Counted from the stretch's first letter, positions 8,304 through 16,639 are shown. The stretch: 64,000 nucleotides of DNA from Bacillus sp. FJAT-27445 (GCF_001510665.1 NZ_LMTI01000001.1:395762-459761), one strand, 5' to 3'. Notes: generated by a model from the sequence alone, not told the origin. Made by a program: numbers and translations.

Positions 8304-8672
8304 ATGGCATTCAAGTTTAAACGGCTTGACCATGTTCAGGTTGCCGCTCCTAGGGGTTGTGAAGCAAAAGCATGCGCTTTTTATACGGATGTATTGGGGT
8401 TTACCGAAGTTGAGAAACCTCCTGCCTTGAAAAAAAGAGGCGGAGCGTGGTTCCGGAGTGGAAGCATCCAGATACATATCGGGGTTGAGGAACCGTTCAT
8501 TCCAGCGAAAAAAGCGCATCCGGCTTTTGAAGTAGAGAATATCGAAGGGTTAAAGGCCCATCTCCAAAAAAATGGAGTCGAAGTCATCGAAGACGACAAT
8601 CTTCCAGGTGCCAACCGGTTCTATACCTTCGATCCTTTTGGCAACCGACTCGAGTTTCTAGAATGGAAGTAA
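8304..8672 (+). CDS. VOC family (glyoxalase-like) protein
   Basis: This 122-aa protein is a single vicinal-oxygen-chelate domain built of two beta-alpha-beta-beta-beta modules. Candidate metal ligands are the His in RLDHVQVAAP and IQIHIGVEE and the Glu in RLEFLEW. The closing FDPFGNRLEF is a hallmark of the family. Substrate is unknown; VOC proteins include glyoxalases, dioxygenases and fosfomycin or bleomycin resistance proteins. The ATG has a GGGGGA site upstream. It is convergent with the MFS gene, sharing a bidirectional terminator. Confidence 0.88.
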   Translation: MAFKFKRLDHVQVAAPRGCEAKACAFYTDVLGFTEVEKPPALKKRGGAWFRSGSIQIHIGVEEPFIPAKKAHPAFEVENIEGLKAHLQKNGVEVIEDDNLPGANRFYTFDPFGNRLEFLEWK

Positions 8673-8686
8673 ACCGAAAAAGACAC

Positions 8687-8721
8687 AAAAACCGCATTCC
8701 CAAGTGGGAAAATGCGGTTTT
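8687..8721. terminator. Bidirectional terminator between VOC and MFS genes
   Basis: An 11-bp AAAACCGCATT/AATGCGGTTTT stem closes the convergent gap. Confidence 0.8.
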
Positions 8722-8729
8722 GTTCGTTA

Positions 8730-9956
8730 TTAGACAACTCTAGCGGACGGCTTCCGCTCAAACTTAAGCGCTACGAGCAGGAAGGAGCATCCTGCGAGCA
8801 GGCGGACAAGGGAAGCGATTGTCATCGCAGAGAACATGCCCACTTGCCCTAGCAGGTAGACGCCGAATTGTGGTGCGATAAAACCGATAATGGACAATAT
8901 AAATTGATAGTTGGCCAGGTATGTGGACCGATTTGCTTCGGGTGTCGCCTTTAGCAACTGATTGAACAATAGAAGGTTCGTTCCGGAAACGAACAGGCCA
9001 ATCCAGAAGTTGAGAGCGGTCAAATAGAAAAGGTTTGTTGACAGCATCGTGAGGATAGGCGCTGTCGCCATTCCGGCGGCGGCTGCAAACAGGACCATTG
9101 TGTTCCCGCGCCTATCAGCAGCCTTAGCCCACCACTTCACACTGATAATTTGGGCGATCTGATTCGTTACCGCGAAAAAACTGAACCATAAAGCGGTGGC
9201 ATTTGCTTCCCGAATATGATAAATGCTAAAGAGGGACCAGGCCATTTGTGCGCCGATATTAAAAAGGACCGCACAGACAATGAATGCAAGAAAAGGCTTG
9301 TATTTAAATACTTCAAAGGAAAACTTCCGTTTCGATACAGAGGCAGCCTTCAGGTTTTCGGCTTCCTTTACGTCGCTATGCATATACAGATAATAAACCT
9401 CTAACAGGGCGAAAAGAAAGCCTGCCGCGAGCAGTATCTGGTAAGGAAACGCATCCGTTTTGCTGAATTGCTGAAGGAAAATTCCCGTCAGGAATGTGAC
9501 AACCATTGCCGCAACGGTTGTCCATTGGTTACGTGTGCTAAAGAATTCGCCGCGCCGATCCTCGGGAACAAGTCCGCCAATCAAGGTTTGCCAAGATAGG
9601 CCGGACAGGGCGCCAGGAAAATTTAACGCAGCGATTAAAAAGACCAGAACCCATGGAGCATAGGGTGCATCAAGGAATGGGATAAACAGGATTAGCAGGA
9701 ACATCAGCCTTGTGGCAAAAGTGGTATAGACCGCAAAATTCTTTTTGCTTTTGGCACGGTTCAGCCAATACGCGCCAGGAATCAATGCGAGCATTGCTAC
9801 AATCGAGGGAAGGGATGTAATCAATCCCATTTGCTCGTTACTCGCACCCAGGACACTAAGCGCAAATAAAGGAATATATCCGTTGACGGCAGTTGTAGAT
9901 ATGGTAGAAGCAAGCCCATGATAAAGGCTGAGTTTTTCAGTTTTTTGATTGTTCAA
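8730..9956 (-). CDS. Major facilitator superfamily transporter
   Basis: This 408-aa protein has about twelve hydrophobic segments and MFS character throughout. The stretch LVPEDRRGEFFSTRNQW between helices resembles the loop motifs seen in this group. It is likely a proton-driven efflux or uptake carrier in the cytoplasmic membrane; the substrate cannot be inferred. The start is TTG 9956, with GGAGAC about 10 nt upstream. No regulator is adjacent, and it faces convergently toward the VOC gene. Confidence 0.88.
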   Translation of the reverse strand: MNNQKTEKLSLYHGLASTISTTAVNGYIPLFALSVLGASNEQMGLITSLPSIVAMLALIPGAYWLNRAKSKKNFAVYTTFATRLMFLLILFIPFLDAPYAPWVLVFLIAALNFPGALSGLSWQTLIGGLVPEDRRGEFFSTRNQWTTVAAMVVTFLTGIFLQQFSKTDAFPYQILLAAGFLFALLEVYYLYMHSDVKEAENLKAASVSKRKFSFEVFKYKPFLAFIVCAVLFNIGAQMAWSLFSIYHIREANATALWFSFFAVTNQIAQIISVKWWAKAADRRGNTMVLFAAAAGMATAPILTMLSTNLFYLTALNFWIGLFVSGTNLLLFNQLLKATPEANRSTYLANYQFILSIIGFIAPQFGVYLLGQVGMFSAMTIASLVRLLAGCSFLLVALKFERKPSARVV

Positions 9957-10302
9957 GAAATGTAGTCTCCATTCCGTTTTTATGTCACGAAATGGATTGT
10001 ATAATGCTGCTTTGGGGAAATCAATACAGGCGGCAAAAAACAGTTATATATACATGCGTTCTGCGTTGAGAACGTATGCAAATAGCCTTAATTTTTTTGA
10101 CAAATTTGTGCCAATAGGGATTGCGGAAGGATGGCGGAGAAGTTTTACCTAACAAGAATAACCCTTCCTCGTAAAAGGAAGGGTAAGGGGATAGGGTTCC
10201 AGTGCTTAAGGGAAAATGGGAAGGAAGCACCGGAGCAAGCATCAATATGCTGAATATATAACAGGAAGTCAGGAATGGGGGATTCCATCGTTCCGATGCT
10301 AA
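9957..10302. other. Intergenic region with one stem-loop
   Basis: I see no gene here. ACCCTTCCT (10161-10169) pairs with AGGAAGGGT (10176-10184), a possible weak terminator for the leftward NADH dehydrogenase gene because it lacks a strong U-run. Confidence 0.5.
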
Positions 10303-11529
10303 CTAGTGTTGTTTTACAGAAACGTTCAGCGGATCCCTCTTTAGGAAAAGAGTTTGCTTTATTACGAGAGACAGCCCGCCCAGTACGAAAAGATAGCGGT
10401 TTTCAATCACGCGTTTCATCATTGCCGCAAACCTGCCGGACAGTGTGAAACTGCCAACTTTGCCTACGGCTGCGCGGTCGCCGATTGACGCGACGGATCC
10501 TTTATGATGGTATTCAAATTCTTTAAGCTTGGTTCCCCGAATCAGTGAGGCAATGTTTTTTCCGCAAACCTCCGCTTCCTGCATTGCTACCTGGGCGGTA
10601 GGCGGCAGTGCGGATTTTTCGTCTTTCATGAACAAAGCGCAATCCCCGATACAGAAAATATTTTCCATTCCTTTTACTTGAAGCGTTTTTTCAACTGGCA
10701 CTTTTCCTTTCACAAGCGGCAACCCAAATTTCTCAAGCAAAGAGTTTGCCCTGACGCCGCAAGACCAGATAAGTGTCCAGCACGGAATTTCAAGGCCATT
10801 TTCCAGGCGGATGGCTTTTTCTGTACAGGAATTAATTTTCGTAGATGTATAAATATCGATGTTGTACGTCTCCATTAAATGGGACGTATAGGAAATCAGA
10901 TCTTCCCCGAAGAAAGGAATAAGGGAGTCCGCGGCCTCAATTCCAATAATCTTCACATTTTCAAATGGCACGCCATATTCTTCACAAAGCTTTGGCAGTC
11001 CTTCGGCAAGCTCCCCGAGCATTTCAATCCCGGTAAAGCCGCCGCCCGCGACGGCAAATGTCAGTCTTGAAGGATCCTTGTCTTCCTTATAAAGAGATAA
11101 TTGCCTAGTAATCTGTTGGTAGATCGCTTTCGAACTGCGAAAACTTCGGATTTCAAAAGCATGATCTTTAATCCCAGGTATCCCGAATGTAGCGACTTCA
11201 AATCCAAGGGCAATCACCAAGTAGTCATAGGAAACTTCCTCACCGGACTCAAGGGCAACGGTTTTCGACTCGGTGTCCACATCGGAAACAGTGTCGATCA
11301 TGAAGCGAGTTTTCGAATTGTTGATAAGTTCAGGAATGGATAGGGCGATTTTGCGGTCGGATGCGGTGCCTGCTCCAACCTTATGAAGCTGTGTAGTGAT
11401 GTAATGATAGGAATGTTTATTAATTAACGTAACGGAGGCTTCTCCGGAACGCAGCAGTTTTTCCAGTCTCTTATTGGTGATCAGGCCGCCATAGCCGGCG
11501 CCAAGAATGACGATATGTGGCTTACGCAT
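10303..11529 (-). CDS. Type II NADH dehydrogenase-like FAD oxidoreductase
   Basis: This 408-aa flavoprotein belongs to the NDH-2 family and is close to B. subtilis YumB in length and pattern. The first dinucleotide fold is VILGAGYGG near the N-terminus and the second, for NADH, is AVAGGGFTGIE. The FAD-binding C-terminal motif is FCIGDCA. NDH-2 enzymes pass electrons from NADH to menaquinone without pumping protons and sit peripherally on the membrane. The ATG at 11529 has AGGAGTGG upstream. Two Rex-type operators and a TATAAT box lie just before it, implying control by the NADH/NAD ratio. The product could also reduce another quinone or ferredoxin-like partner. Confidence 0.92.
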   Translation of the reverse strand: MRKPHIVILGAGYGGLITNKRLEKLLRSGEASVTLINKHSYHYITTQLHKVGAGTASDRKIALSIPELINNSKTRFMIDTVSDVDTESKTVALESGEEVSYDYLVIALGFEVATFGIPGIKDHAFEIRSFRSSKAIYQQITRQLSLYKEDKDPSRLTFAVAGGGFTGIEMLGELAEGLPKLCEEYGVPFENVKIIGIEAADSLIPFFGEDLISYTSHLMETYNIDIYTSTKINSCTEKAIRLENGLEIPCWTLIWSCGVRANSLLEKFGLPLVKGKVPVEKTLQVKGMENIFCIGDCALFMKDEKSALPPTAQVAMQEAEVCGKNIASLIRGTKLKEFEYHHKGSVASIGDRAAVGKVGSFTLSGRFAAMMKRVIENRYLFVLGGLSLVIKQTLFLKRDPLNVSVKQH

Positions 11530-11551
11530 CTCAATTCCACTCCTAACGAAT

Positions 11552-11557
11552 ATTATA
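11552..11557 (-). promoter_or_regulatory. Candidate -10 box of the NADH dehydrogenase gene
   Basis: On the minus strand this reads TATAAT and touches the proximal Rex box, as expected for a repressible promoter. No good -35 was found at 16-18 bp. Confidence 0.5.
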
Positions 11558-11574
11558 TGTGAATATATTCACAT
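11557..11574 (-). promoter_or_regulatory. Proximal Rex-type operator
   Basis: A perfect 18-bp palindrome, ATGTGAATATATTCACAT, lies 28 bp before the start codon. It matches the Rex consensus core GTGAA-N4-TTCAC. Rex is the NADH/NAD redox repressor of Firmicutes. Confidence 0.8.
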
Positions 11575-11603
11575 AATGATTGAAAAAAAAAAGAGAGATT
11601 TAA

Positions 11604-11621
11604 TTGTGAATAATTTCACAT
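11604..11621 (-). promoter_or_regulatory. Distal Rex-type operator
   Basis: TTGTGAATAATTTCACAT matches the Rex consensus half-site TTGTGAA on one side and TTCACA on the other. It is centred 47 bp upstream of the proximal site. Confidence 0.8.
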
Positions 11622-11754
11622 GATTTCTATATTTATAGATTAATCTATTTTCAAGAATTCGACAAGCCTTTTTTTAAAAAAATTTTCCAATCATATTTTG
11701 CACCATTCTGGAGATAGTAAGAGGCGGTAGTTTATTTTGAAGGGAGATGAAAGG

Positions 11755-12306
11755 ATGAATGTTCGTTTACTTGTGAGAGGTATAGGTTTTCTGCTCTTGT
11801 TTGCGTTATCTTTTTCCGTTATTCATGCAAGTGCAATGGAAAAAGGGTGCATTTCGTGCGAGCACTCGAAAACGCATGCCCATAAGATGTTTCTCATATC
11901 CGATGAAGAGTATATGAAATGGGCGGAAAAGTATACGCCAGACAAGGTTGGGGAATGGAAGGCTGTCCTGGCAGAAAGGAATCAACTGAAAAAACGCTGG
12001 CTAAGCCCGGAAATGGCGGCGAAACGTGAAGCTTTTAAAAAGGAGCGGCATGAAAGGCACCGGGAAATGATTGAGCTTAAAAAGCAGCTTGAAGACGGGA
12101 AGATAACAAGGGAAGAATATCGGAAAAAAGCTTATGAAAAGATGCGGAACGGTATGAGCCGTAAAATGAAGGGGAATGCGCTATCCTTAAACCTGAGGAT
12201 TGCGATTGAAAAGGATAATTCTCAGCAGGCTGCCTTGTCTATGAACGAATTACTCGATTTTTTCAGGCAGCATAATGAGGTATTAAAAATGAGGATGGAA
12301 ACGTGA
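11755..12306 (+). CDS. Exported charged protein of unknown function
   Basis: I do not recognise this 183-aa protein. It begins with a signal peptide (about residues 1-27, ending near HASA). A CISCEH segment and a His-rich KTHAHKM stretch follow, so metal or disulfide chemistry is possible. The rest is a strongly charged, Lys/Arg/Glu-rich helical region. ATG 11755 has AAGGGAGATGAAAGG upstream. It is divergent from the NADH dehydrogenase gene. Function cannot be inferred. Confidence 0.8.
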   Translation: MNVRLLVRGIGFLLLFALSFSVIHASAMEKGCISCEHSKTHAHKMFLISDEEYMKWAEKYTPDKVGEWKAVLAERNQLKKRWLSPEMAAKREAFKKERHERHREMIELKKQLEDGKITREEYRKKAYEKMRNGMSRKMKGNALSLNLRIAIEKDNSQQAALSMNELLDFFRQHNEVLKMRMET

Positions 12307-12308
12307 CG

Positions 12309-12330
12309 GAGGGCGCTAAAGTGCGCCCTC
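12309..12330. terminator. Stem-loop after the exported protein gene
   Basis: GAGGGCGC (12309-12316) pairs perfectly with GCGCCCTC (12323-12330). A U-run is lacking, so it is a strong hairpin and only a possible terminator. It could serve the minus-strand candidate gene too. Confidence 0.55.
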
Positions 12331-12348
12331 AATTAATTATCCGGAAAA

Positions 12349-12552
12349 CTAAAGTTGCTGCATCGGATACTTATATGGAATGCCGGCAACCTGTTTATAG
12401 GAATAGCTGTCCCTTTCATATCCGCCACTTGAAGGTTCACAAACTACTTTACTCGGAAATCTGGAGAAATCAAACGACGAAAAGCCGATGCCAGTGGAAT
12501 ACCCTTGGACGCTGTGTCGATTGCCGGTGCGGATTGAATATAACGGTTTTAT
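12349..12552 (-). CDS. Candidate 67-aa protein with non-standard ATA start
   Basis: A minus-strand reading frame of 67 codons starts after a perfect AGGAGG site, 7 nt upstream of an ATA codon (12552-12550). It encodes a Gly/Ser/Tyr-rich peptide with GYSTGIGFSSFDFSRFPSK in its middle and ends at TAG 12349. No ATG, GTG or TTG in this frame lies at a useful distance from the AGGAGG. Either ATA is used, the gene has lost its start, or the frame is accidental. No homologue is recognised. A strong hairpin lies downstream. Confidence 0.3.
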   Translation of the reverse strand: MKPLYSIRTGNRHSVQGYSTGIGFSSFDFSRFPSKVVCEPSSGGYERDSYSYKQVAGIPYKYPMQQL

Positions 12553-12656
12553 AGCAATTCCTCCTATTCATTTAGGCCCGGGCTAAAGCGAGCCGAATTA
12601 AATCCGTTGACAGCGGTTTTCCCATATCGTTACTGTTTCCCTTATTTAGAAAGACA

Positions 12657-12690
12657 AAACCGAAAAACACGGAGTTTTTCGGTTTTTTTA
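12657..12690. terminator. Bidirectional terminator below the 91-aa gene
   Basis: AAACCGAAAAAC (12657-12668) pairs with GTTTTTCGGTTT (12674-12685), flanked by T-runs on both strands. Confidence 0.75.
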
Positions 12691-12963
12691 TAATGCGTTT
12701 TCTTTTATACCATCCTTTAGCGGAGATTTATCCGAATAGGATTCCAATGCTTTTTTGACTGCTTCCGCAGCTTGATCGGCTCGTTCATAGTCGAATGCAA
12801 TTTTCCCATCAATGTTAGTAACGTGAAATAATGCCCGCTCTTTAGAATACCTCAACGTTACCAATTCTTTATTATCGAGGGTGAAAACGTGTGTGACCTC
12901 GGATTGGACATAAGGAACCTCTTTCAGTTCCTCGGCCAAATAGCGAAGTTTTGCTAGTTCCAT
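12688..12963 (-). CDS. Hypothetical small protein, 91 aa
   Basis: This protein is not recognised. It is soluble, with a beta-rich centre (SEVTHVFTLDNKELVTLRYS) and a charged helical end. I chose ATG 12963 because AAAGGGGC lies about 9 nt upstream. A longer form from ATG 13044 would add 27 residues but has only a weak ribosome site. It stands alone between two terminators or gaps, without informative neighbours. Confidence 0.7.
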   Translation of the reverse strand: MELAKLRYLAEELKEVPYVQSEVTHVFTLDNKELVTLRYSKERALFHVTNIDGKIAFDYERADQAAEAVKKALESYSDKSPLKDGIKENAL

Positions 12964-13198
12964 TTTTTCCAGCCCCTTTATTATGACTTTCCATAATTCC
13001 TTTGGCATACCGATTGGAAAATAATTCACCGTAGGCAGGAGCATTTTTAGGTCCTATTTATAGTTTAACAGTCCCTCGTACCTAAAAACGGGATTAACGG
13101 AATCCGTAATAAAACTTAATAAACCGTAATAAATCGTAATGTGTTTGTTACCTGACGGAAGAATTTACTTTCAACTCCGAAAATAGAGGTTTGCTTTC

Positions 13199-13609
13199 CT
13201 AGTCAACATTCTCAATTGCAACGAGAATATAATCCTGATAATACACCTTTATCTCCTGTTGAGACTGTATCGCTCTTTTTGCAATGTCTCCATTCCTGCA
13301 AAACAAAGGGATATCGTATTCACCGTTTGAAAAAACGATATACTCAAAATCAGCTTGAAAAAGGGGAGGCCCTTCTTTTTTACCGACACATCTTCCTTTA
13401 AATGAAGATAATTCTTCCAGGCGTTTTTGTTCCGCTTCTGTCGCTAGCATGAGAAAGCGGCTACGGCTGCTTTCCATTACTTCTTTAATGAATAAGAAAA
13501 ATGCGACTAAGCCTGCAATGATTGAAGAAACCTTCCACTCTTCCTGTAAGGGGGACTGGAGAAGGCCTACGGACCAGAAAAACAATGCAGCAGCCAAATG
13601 GTACTTCAT
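13199..13609 (-). CDS. Small membrane protein, 136 aa
   Basis: This protein is not recognised. Two hydrophobic segments occupy residues 3-18 and 28-42, followed by a soluble cytoplasmic-type domain of about 90 residues with alternating beta-like segments (FEYIVFSNGEYDIPLF, EIKVYYQDYILVAIE). It is likely a bitopic or two-helix membrane protein. The start ATG at 13609 is preceded by a purine-rich GAAGGATGTG sequence. Nothing nearby points to a function. Confidence 0.72.
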   Translation of the reverse strand: MKYHLAAALFFWSVGLLQSPLQEEWKVSSIIAGLVAFFLFIKEVMESSRSRFLMLATEAEQKRLEELSSFKGRCVGKKEGPPLFQADFEYIVFSNGEYDIPLFCRNGDIAKRAIQSQQEIKVYYQDYILVAIENVD

Positions 13610-13891
13610 TTTTTGTCACATCCTTCCGGCTTGATTAGGATAGCAGAATACACAAAAGGCCGCCTAAGGGGTCATCAGGCAGCCGCATCCAATGGTGGGA
13701 AAGAACAAATTCAGTTATCCGTGTTAAGTCTTTCATTCATCATACCTTATTTTTTGAGGTAGGTAAATATAAAAGACTGAAAATTAAAATAATTTTATCG
13801 AATCGAGTTTTTTCCAAGGTATCCCTGTGTAAACTTGCTGATTTATTGGGTATTAAACAAGATATGTACTTAAGGCAGGGGGAGTTTTTTA

Positions 13892-14617
13892 ATGAGAAAA
13901 TACGGCTTGATTATTGGGTTAATCCTGCTAGTAGTATGCGCGCTTTCCTATATAGTTTATTCCGGGAATGGAAGCGCAATGAAGGACAAGACGGTCATTA
14001 TGGCATTTGGCGATTCTCTTACCTATGGGCAGGGGGACAGGGAGGAACAAGGATATGTCGGAAAGCTGCAAAATGAGTTGAATGAAAAGTATCCGGGCAA
14101 AAATTTTACAATTGAAAACTATGGTGTAAGGAATAGGGAATCGGGCGGAGTGCTGTTGGAACTCGCTAAACCAGCCACGGCTGCAAGGCTAAAGAATGCC
14201 GATACCTTTATTTTGTTTATTGGAACTAACGATCTTATTAACGGCAATGGCGGCAACCTTAAAAAAATCCACCCTGAAAGAATCGCTGAAGCAAAGGAAG
14301 ATTACCTTCAAAATTTGGAAAAGATTTTGGCGATTTTAAGGGAAACGAATAAAGATGCTCCCATCCTTGTCCTCGGCCTCTATAACCCTTATCCTGAAGG
14401 GGGACAAAGAATAGAGCCATTGTTTGATGAATGGAATGCATCGACGATCAGGCTTGTAAAACAGGTCAGGGGAGTAAAATATGTTCCAACGAATGACCTG
14501 TTTAAAGGAAAAGATAAGCAACAATATTTCAGCGATTCGATTCATTTGAATAAAAAAGGATATACACATTTGGAAAAGCGAATTCTAGAAGAATATCCTG
14601 GAAAACATCATAAATGA
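13892..14617 (+). CDS. SGNH/GDSL-family esterase, membrane anchored
   Basis: This 241-aa SGNH hydrolase is a paralogue of the one at 4270-5124. An N-terminal helix (residues 5-24) anchors or exports it. The four blocks are GDSLTYG (catalytic Ser), the NYGVRNRESGG region, FIGTND, and DSIHLNKKGY (catalytic Asp and His). It is likely an extracytoplasmic acylesterase or deacetylase acting on lipids or cell-wall acyl groups. Start ATG has AGGGGGAG upstream. The next gene encodes a wall peptidase, which fits an envelope role but does not prove it. Confidence 0.88.
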   Translation: MRKYGLIIGLILLVVCALSYIVYSGNGSAMKDKTVIMAFGDSLTYGQGDREEQGYVGKLQNELNEKYPGKNFTIENYGVRNRESGGVLLELAKPATAARLKNADTFILFIGTNDLINGNGGNLKKIHPERIAEAKEDYLQNLEKILAILRETNKDAPILVLGLYNPYPEGGQRIEPLFDEWNASTIRLVKQVRGVKYVPTNDLFKGKDKQQYFSDSIHLNKKGYTHLEKRILEEYPGKHHK

Positions 14618-14684
14618 CTGGATTTAATGGAGAATAGGGATACAATAAGGTTATAAAAGTGATATGCACATACTGGAGAGAATG

Positions 14685-15254
14685 ATGAAAATTAAACGGT
14701 TTGCGGCTGCCGCGTCTGTTGTGGCAGTCCTTTTTCTTGCATGGCGCGCTTTGGGTTATCCCGGTTACGAATACCGGATAGATGCCCCAATGCCAACTGG
14801 TCTGCATCCCCTAGTAAGGGAGAATGCGGACGAACTTGTCGCATTGGCTGCGAAAAAGGGAATAACGATTCAACTAATAGAAGGTTTCCGTACCATTGAG
14901 GAACAAAACCGCCATTATGCAAAAGGGCGGACAGACAATGGCCAAATCGTAACCTATGCGCGAGGCGGGGAATCTTATCACAATTATGGCCTTGCAGTCG
15001 ATTTTGCATTACTCGGTCATGACGGAAGCCTTATATGGGATATGGATCATGATATGAACGGAAATGCCCGTCCGGATTGGGATGAAGTTGCCTCAATGGC
15101 AAAGGAACTGGGGTTCGAATGGGGAGGGGATTGGGAAAATTTCAAGGATTATCCTCATTTGCAAATAACATTCGGCCTTTCGGTCAGCGACCTGCAGAGG
15201 GGAAAGAGGCCTCCGGCTGCTATGGCTTCAGGAACCGAAATACCGAATCGATGA
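14685..15254 (+). CDS. cwlK: M15-family peptidoglycan peptidase, CwlK-like
   Basis: This is a D-Ala-D-Ala carboxypeptidase/L-Ala-D-Glu endopeptidase-type protein of family M15, like B. subtilis CwlK. An N-terminal hydrophobic segment directs it outside the membrane. The zinc site is visible in ESYHNYGLAVDF (first His and Asp) and YPHLQITF (last His). ATG 14685 is preferred because GGAGAG sits 4 nt upstream; ATG 14664 would add seven residues. A shared terminator separates it from the convergent receiver gene. It presumably trims peptide cross-links in the wall. Confidence 0.87.
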   Translation: MKIKRFAAAASVVAVLFLAWRALGYPGYEYRIDAPMPTGLHPLVRENADELVALAAKKGITIQLIEGFRTIEEQNRHYAKGRTDNGQIVTYARGGESYHNYGLAVDFALLGHDGSLIWDMDHDMNGNARPDWDEVASMAKELGFEWGGDWENFKDYPHLQITFGLSVSDLQRGKRPPAAMASGTEIPNR

Positions 15255-15255
15255 A

Positions 15256-15293
15256 AAAACGGCAGTGCAATCGCACAATACTGCCGTTTTTCT
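15256..15293. terminator. Bidirectional terminator between cwlK and receiver gene
   Basis: AAAACGGCAGT (15256-15266) pairs with ACTGCCGTTTT (15280-15290), then TTCTT. Confidence 0.8.
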
Positions 15294-15673
15294 TATGTGT
15301 GGCTCATGATGGAAAGAGATGCTAGCAATCCGTCTAAAGTAGGGAGCAATCCGTCAAAATCGGGTTTAAGAATGAATCCTTTCGCCCCCATATCCCTGGA
15401 TTGGCTAGCCAGGCATTCATCGCTGAAAGTAGACATCATAATGACATTTGCTTCCGGATTGATGCGGATAATTTCCTGAAGTGTTTCAAAGCCGTTCAAC
15501 TGAGGCAGTAAAAATTCAAGTATGACGACATCTGGATGGCTGGCCCTGTATTTTAGAATAGCCTGCTTTCCGTCGTCCGCCTCGCCAATGACTCTGTAGT
15601 CAGTTTTGTAAAGCTTCTTTTTAAGTACGCTTCTGATAAAAATTGAGCGGTCTGCTACTAGAATTGATTTCAT
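15293..15673 (-). CDS. Single-domain receiver protein with degenerate active site
   Basis: This 126-aa CheY-like receiver has no output domain. Compared with B. subtilis CheY, the conserved switch Ser (S81) and Lys (K103, in FILKPD) are present. The acidic pair is D8-R9 instead of Asp-Asp, and the phospho-acceptor Asp is Glu (E53 in VVILEFLLP). Phosphorylation is therefore unlikely and Glu may mimic the phosphorylated state. ATG 15673 has AAGGGG 8 nt upstream. A canonical c-di-GMP-I riboswitch precedes it on the same strand, so expression should follow c-di-GMP. It is an orphan with no kinase nearby. Confidence 0.88.
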   Translation of the reverse strand: MKSILVADRSIFIRSVLKKKLYKTDYRVIGEADDGKQAILKYRASHPDVVILEFLLPQLNGFETLQEIIRINPEANVIMMSTFSDECLASQSRDMGAKGFILKPDFDGLLPTLDGLLASLSIMSHT

Positions 15674-15734
15674 TGCAAAAACCCCTTAGCCATATTAAAA
15701 GGCAAATCAGGAAAGGTTTAGGGATTATTAGCGT

Positions 15735-15822
15735 ACTGCAACCCGGCTGCCATGACAATTGCTTGTTTTAGGCCCGTGGCTTTGCGTCTTTTACTTTCGT
15801 AAAATTTGCCCTTTCCCAAATA
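15735..15822 (-). promoter_or_regulatory. c-di-GMP-I (GEMM) riboswitch before the receiver gene
   Basis: Read on the minus strand, all GEMM-I hallmarks occur in order: AAAGGGCAAA (15805-15811 core), a stem capped by CGAAAG, GACGCAAAGCC (15778-15788), GGGCCTAAA, and GCAGCCGGGTTGC (15738-15750). The aptamer ends about 60 nt before the start codon. No clear U-tailed terminator follows. The ribosome site AAGGGG could pair with the upstream AAACC stretch, so translational control is my inference. Confidence 0.93.
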
Positions 15823-16123
15823 GTAGCATTACTCACTAGTAATAACATGGGACTTTAGTCACGATTTCACACGAATAACGAACATGCATTCGAATAAAGG
15901 GAGATATAGTCCTAATTTTAGAAGGTGGAAAAGGGATTTTGGAAAAATCTTAGCGTAATTGGGAAATAGGGTTTTCACCACAAAAAGTTATTTAAGGAAT
16001 GTGTTGAGTAGGATGATTGTTGATAGCTGCTTATGATACATTCCCAGTTTTATATGCCTTGTTCAACTCCGATGCAAGTTGAAAAGTGTGCGGAAGATTA
16101 TTCTCAAAGAAAAAGCACCCTTT
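15823..16123. other. Intergenic region, possible left end of low-GC island
   Basis: I see no gene. Positions 15995-16036, reverse complemented, share GCA..TATCAACAAT with the repeat at 18866-18905. This may be the left border of the AT-rich island, but the similarity is short. Confidence 0.35.
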
Positions 16124-16519
16124 TTAATAAGGATGTCTGCATTGAGTTATTTCATTTAGCTTTAACCTTCTTCTTTTGAAATCAATAGCCTTCCACTCTA
16201 TGGTTTTTTCATTACTAAAAGTGATCGTTACCAAATCATTTGGGGGACTATGGGCACCTTCAAATGTTGTTACCTGCACGGTGACATTAAATAAGTAACT
16301 GCCTATTGGCAACTGCTTAATTTGGGTTATTTTACCGCACATATTTTGTTTAATTTCGCCATATTGCTTCTTCAATTCCTGTTGAATTGAGGGATAAAGC
16401 ATAATGAAAATCACGTCATCACGCAATTGTAGATCATTTTTAGTTGCGGTTTCACCTTTAACGGGTGAATAAGAGAAAAGGGTTAAGCAGGCAATAAATA
16501 TGAAAAGGCTTTTTCTCAT
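16124..16519 (-). CDS. DUF3888 domain exported protein
   Basis: This 131-aa protein resembles the DUF3888 family common in Bacillus. Residues 1-22 form a signal peptide (ending near SPVKGE). The mature part contains the LRDDVIFIMLYPSIQQ and YLFNVTVQVTTFEGAH segments typical of that family. Function is unknown. ATG 16519 has GGAGGA upstream; a longer frame from an earlier codon lacks support. The gene is AT-rich and begins a cluster of similarly AT-rich genes. Confidence 0.8.
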   Translation of the reverse strand: MRKSLFIFIACLTLFSYSPVKGETATKNDLQLRDDVIFIMLYPSIQQELKKQYGEIKQNMCGKITQIKQLPIGSYLFNVTVQVTTFEGAHSPPNDLVTITFSNEKTIEWKAIDFKRRRLKLNEITQCRHPY

Positions 16520-16639
16520 AAAAATCCTCCATCTAAGGTTTCTCTTATAATTAACAATTAAAGAAATTATTATTAACGGGGAGTTCAACAAATATAGTGT
16601 ATAATTTTGGATAATCACAATGGAATTGGGGGATTTCGA

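Noticed and set aside
12303..12554. 83-aa frame after the exported protein gene
   Set aside because: It starts inside the previous gene's stop and reads through a strong hairpin; composition is unlike a protein, and the opposite strand has the better ribosome site.
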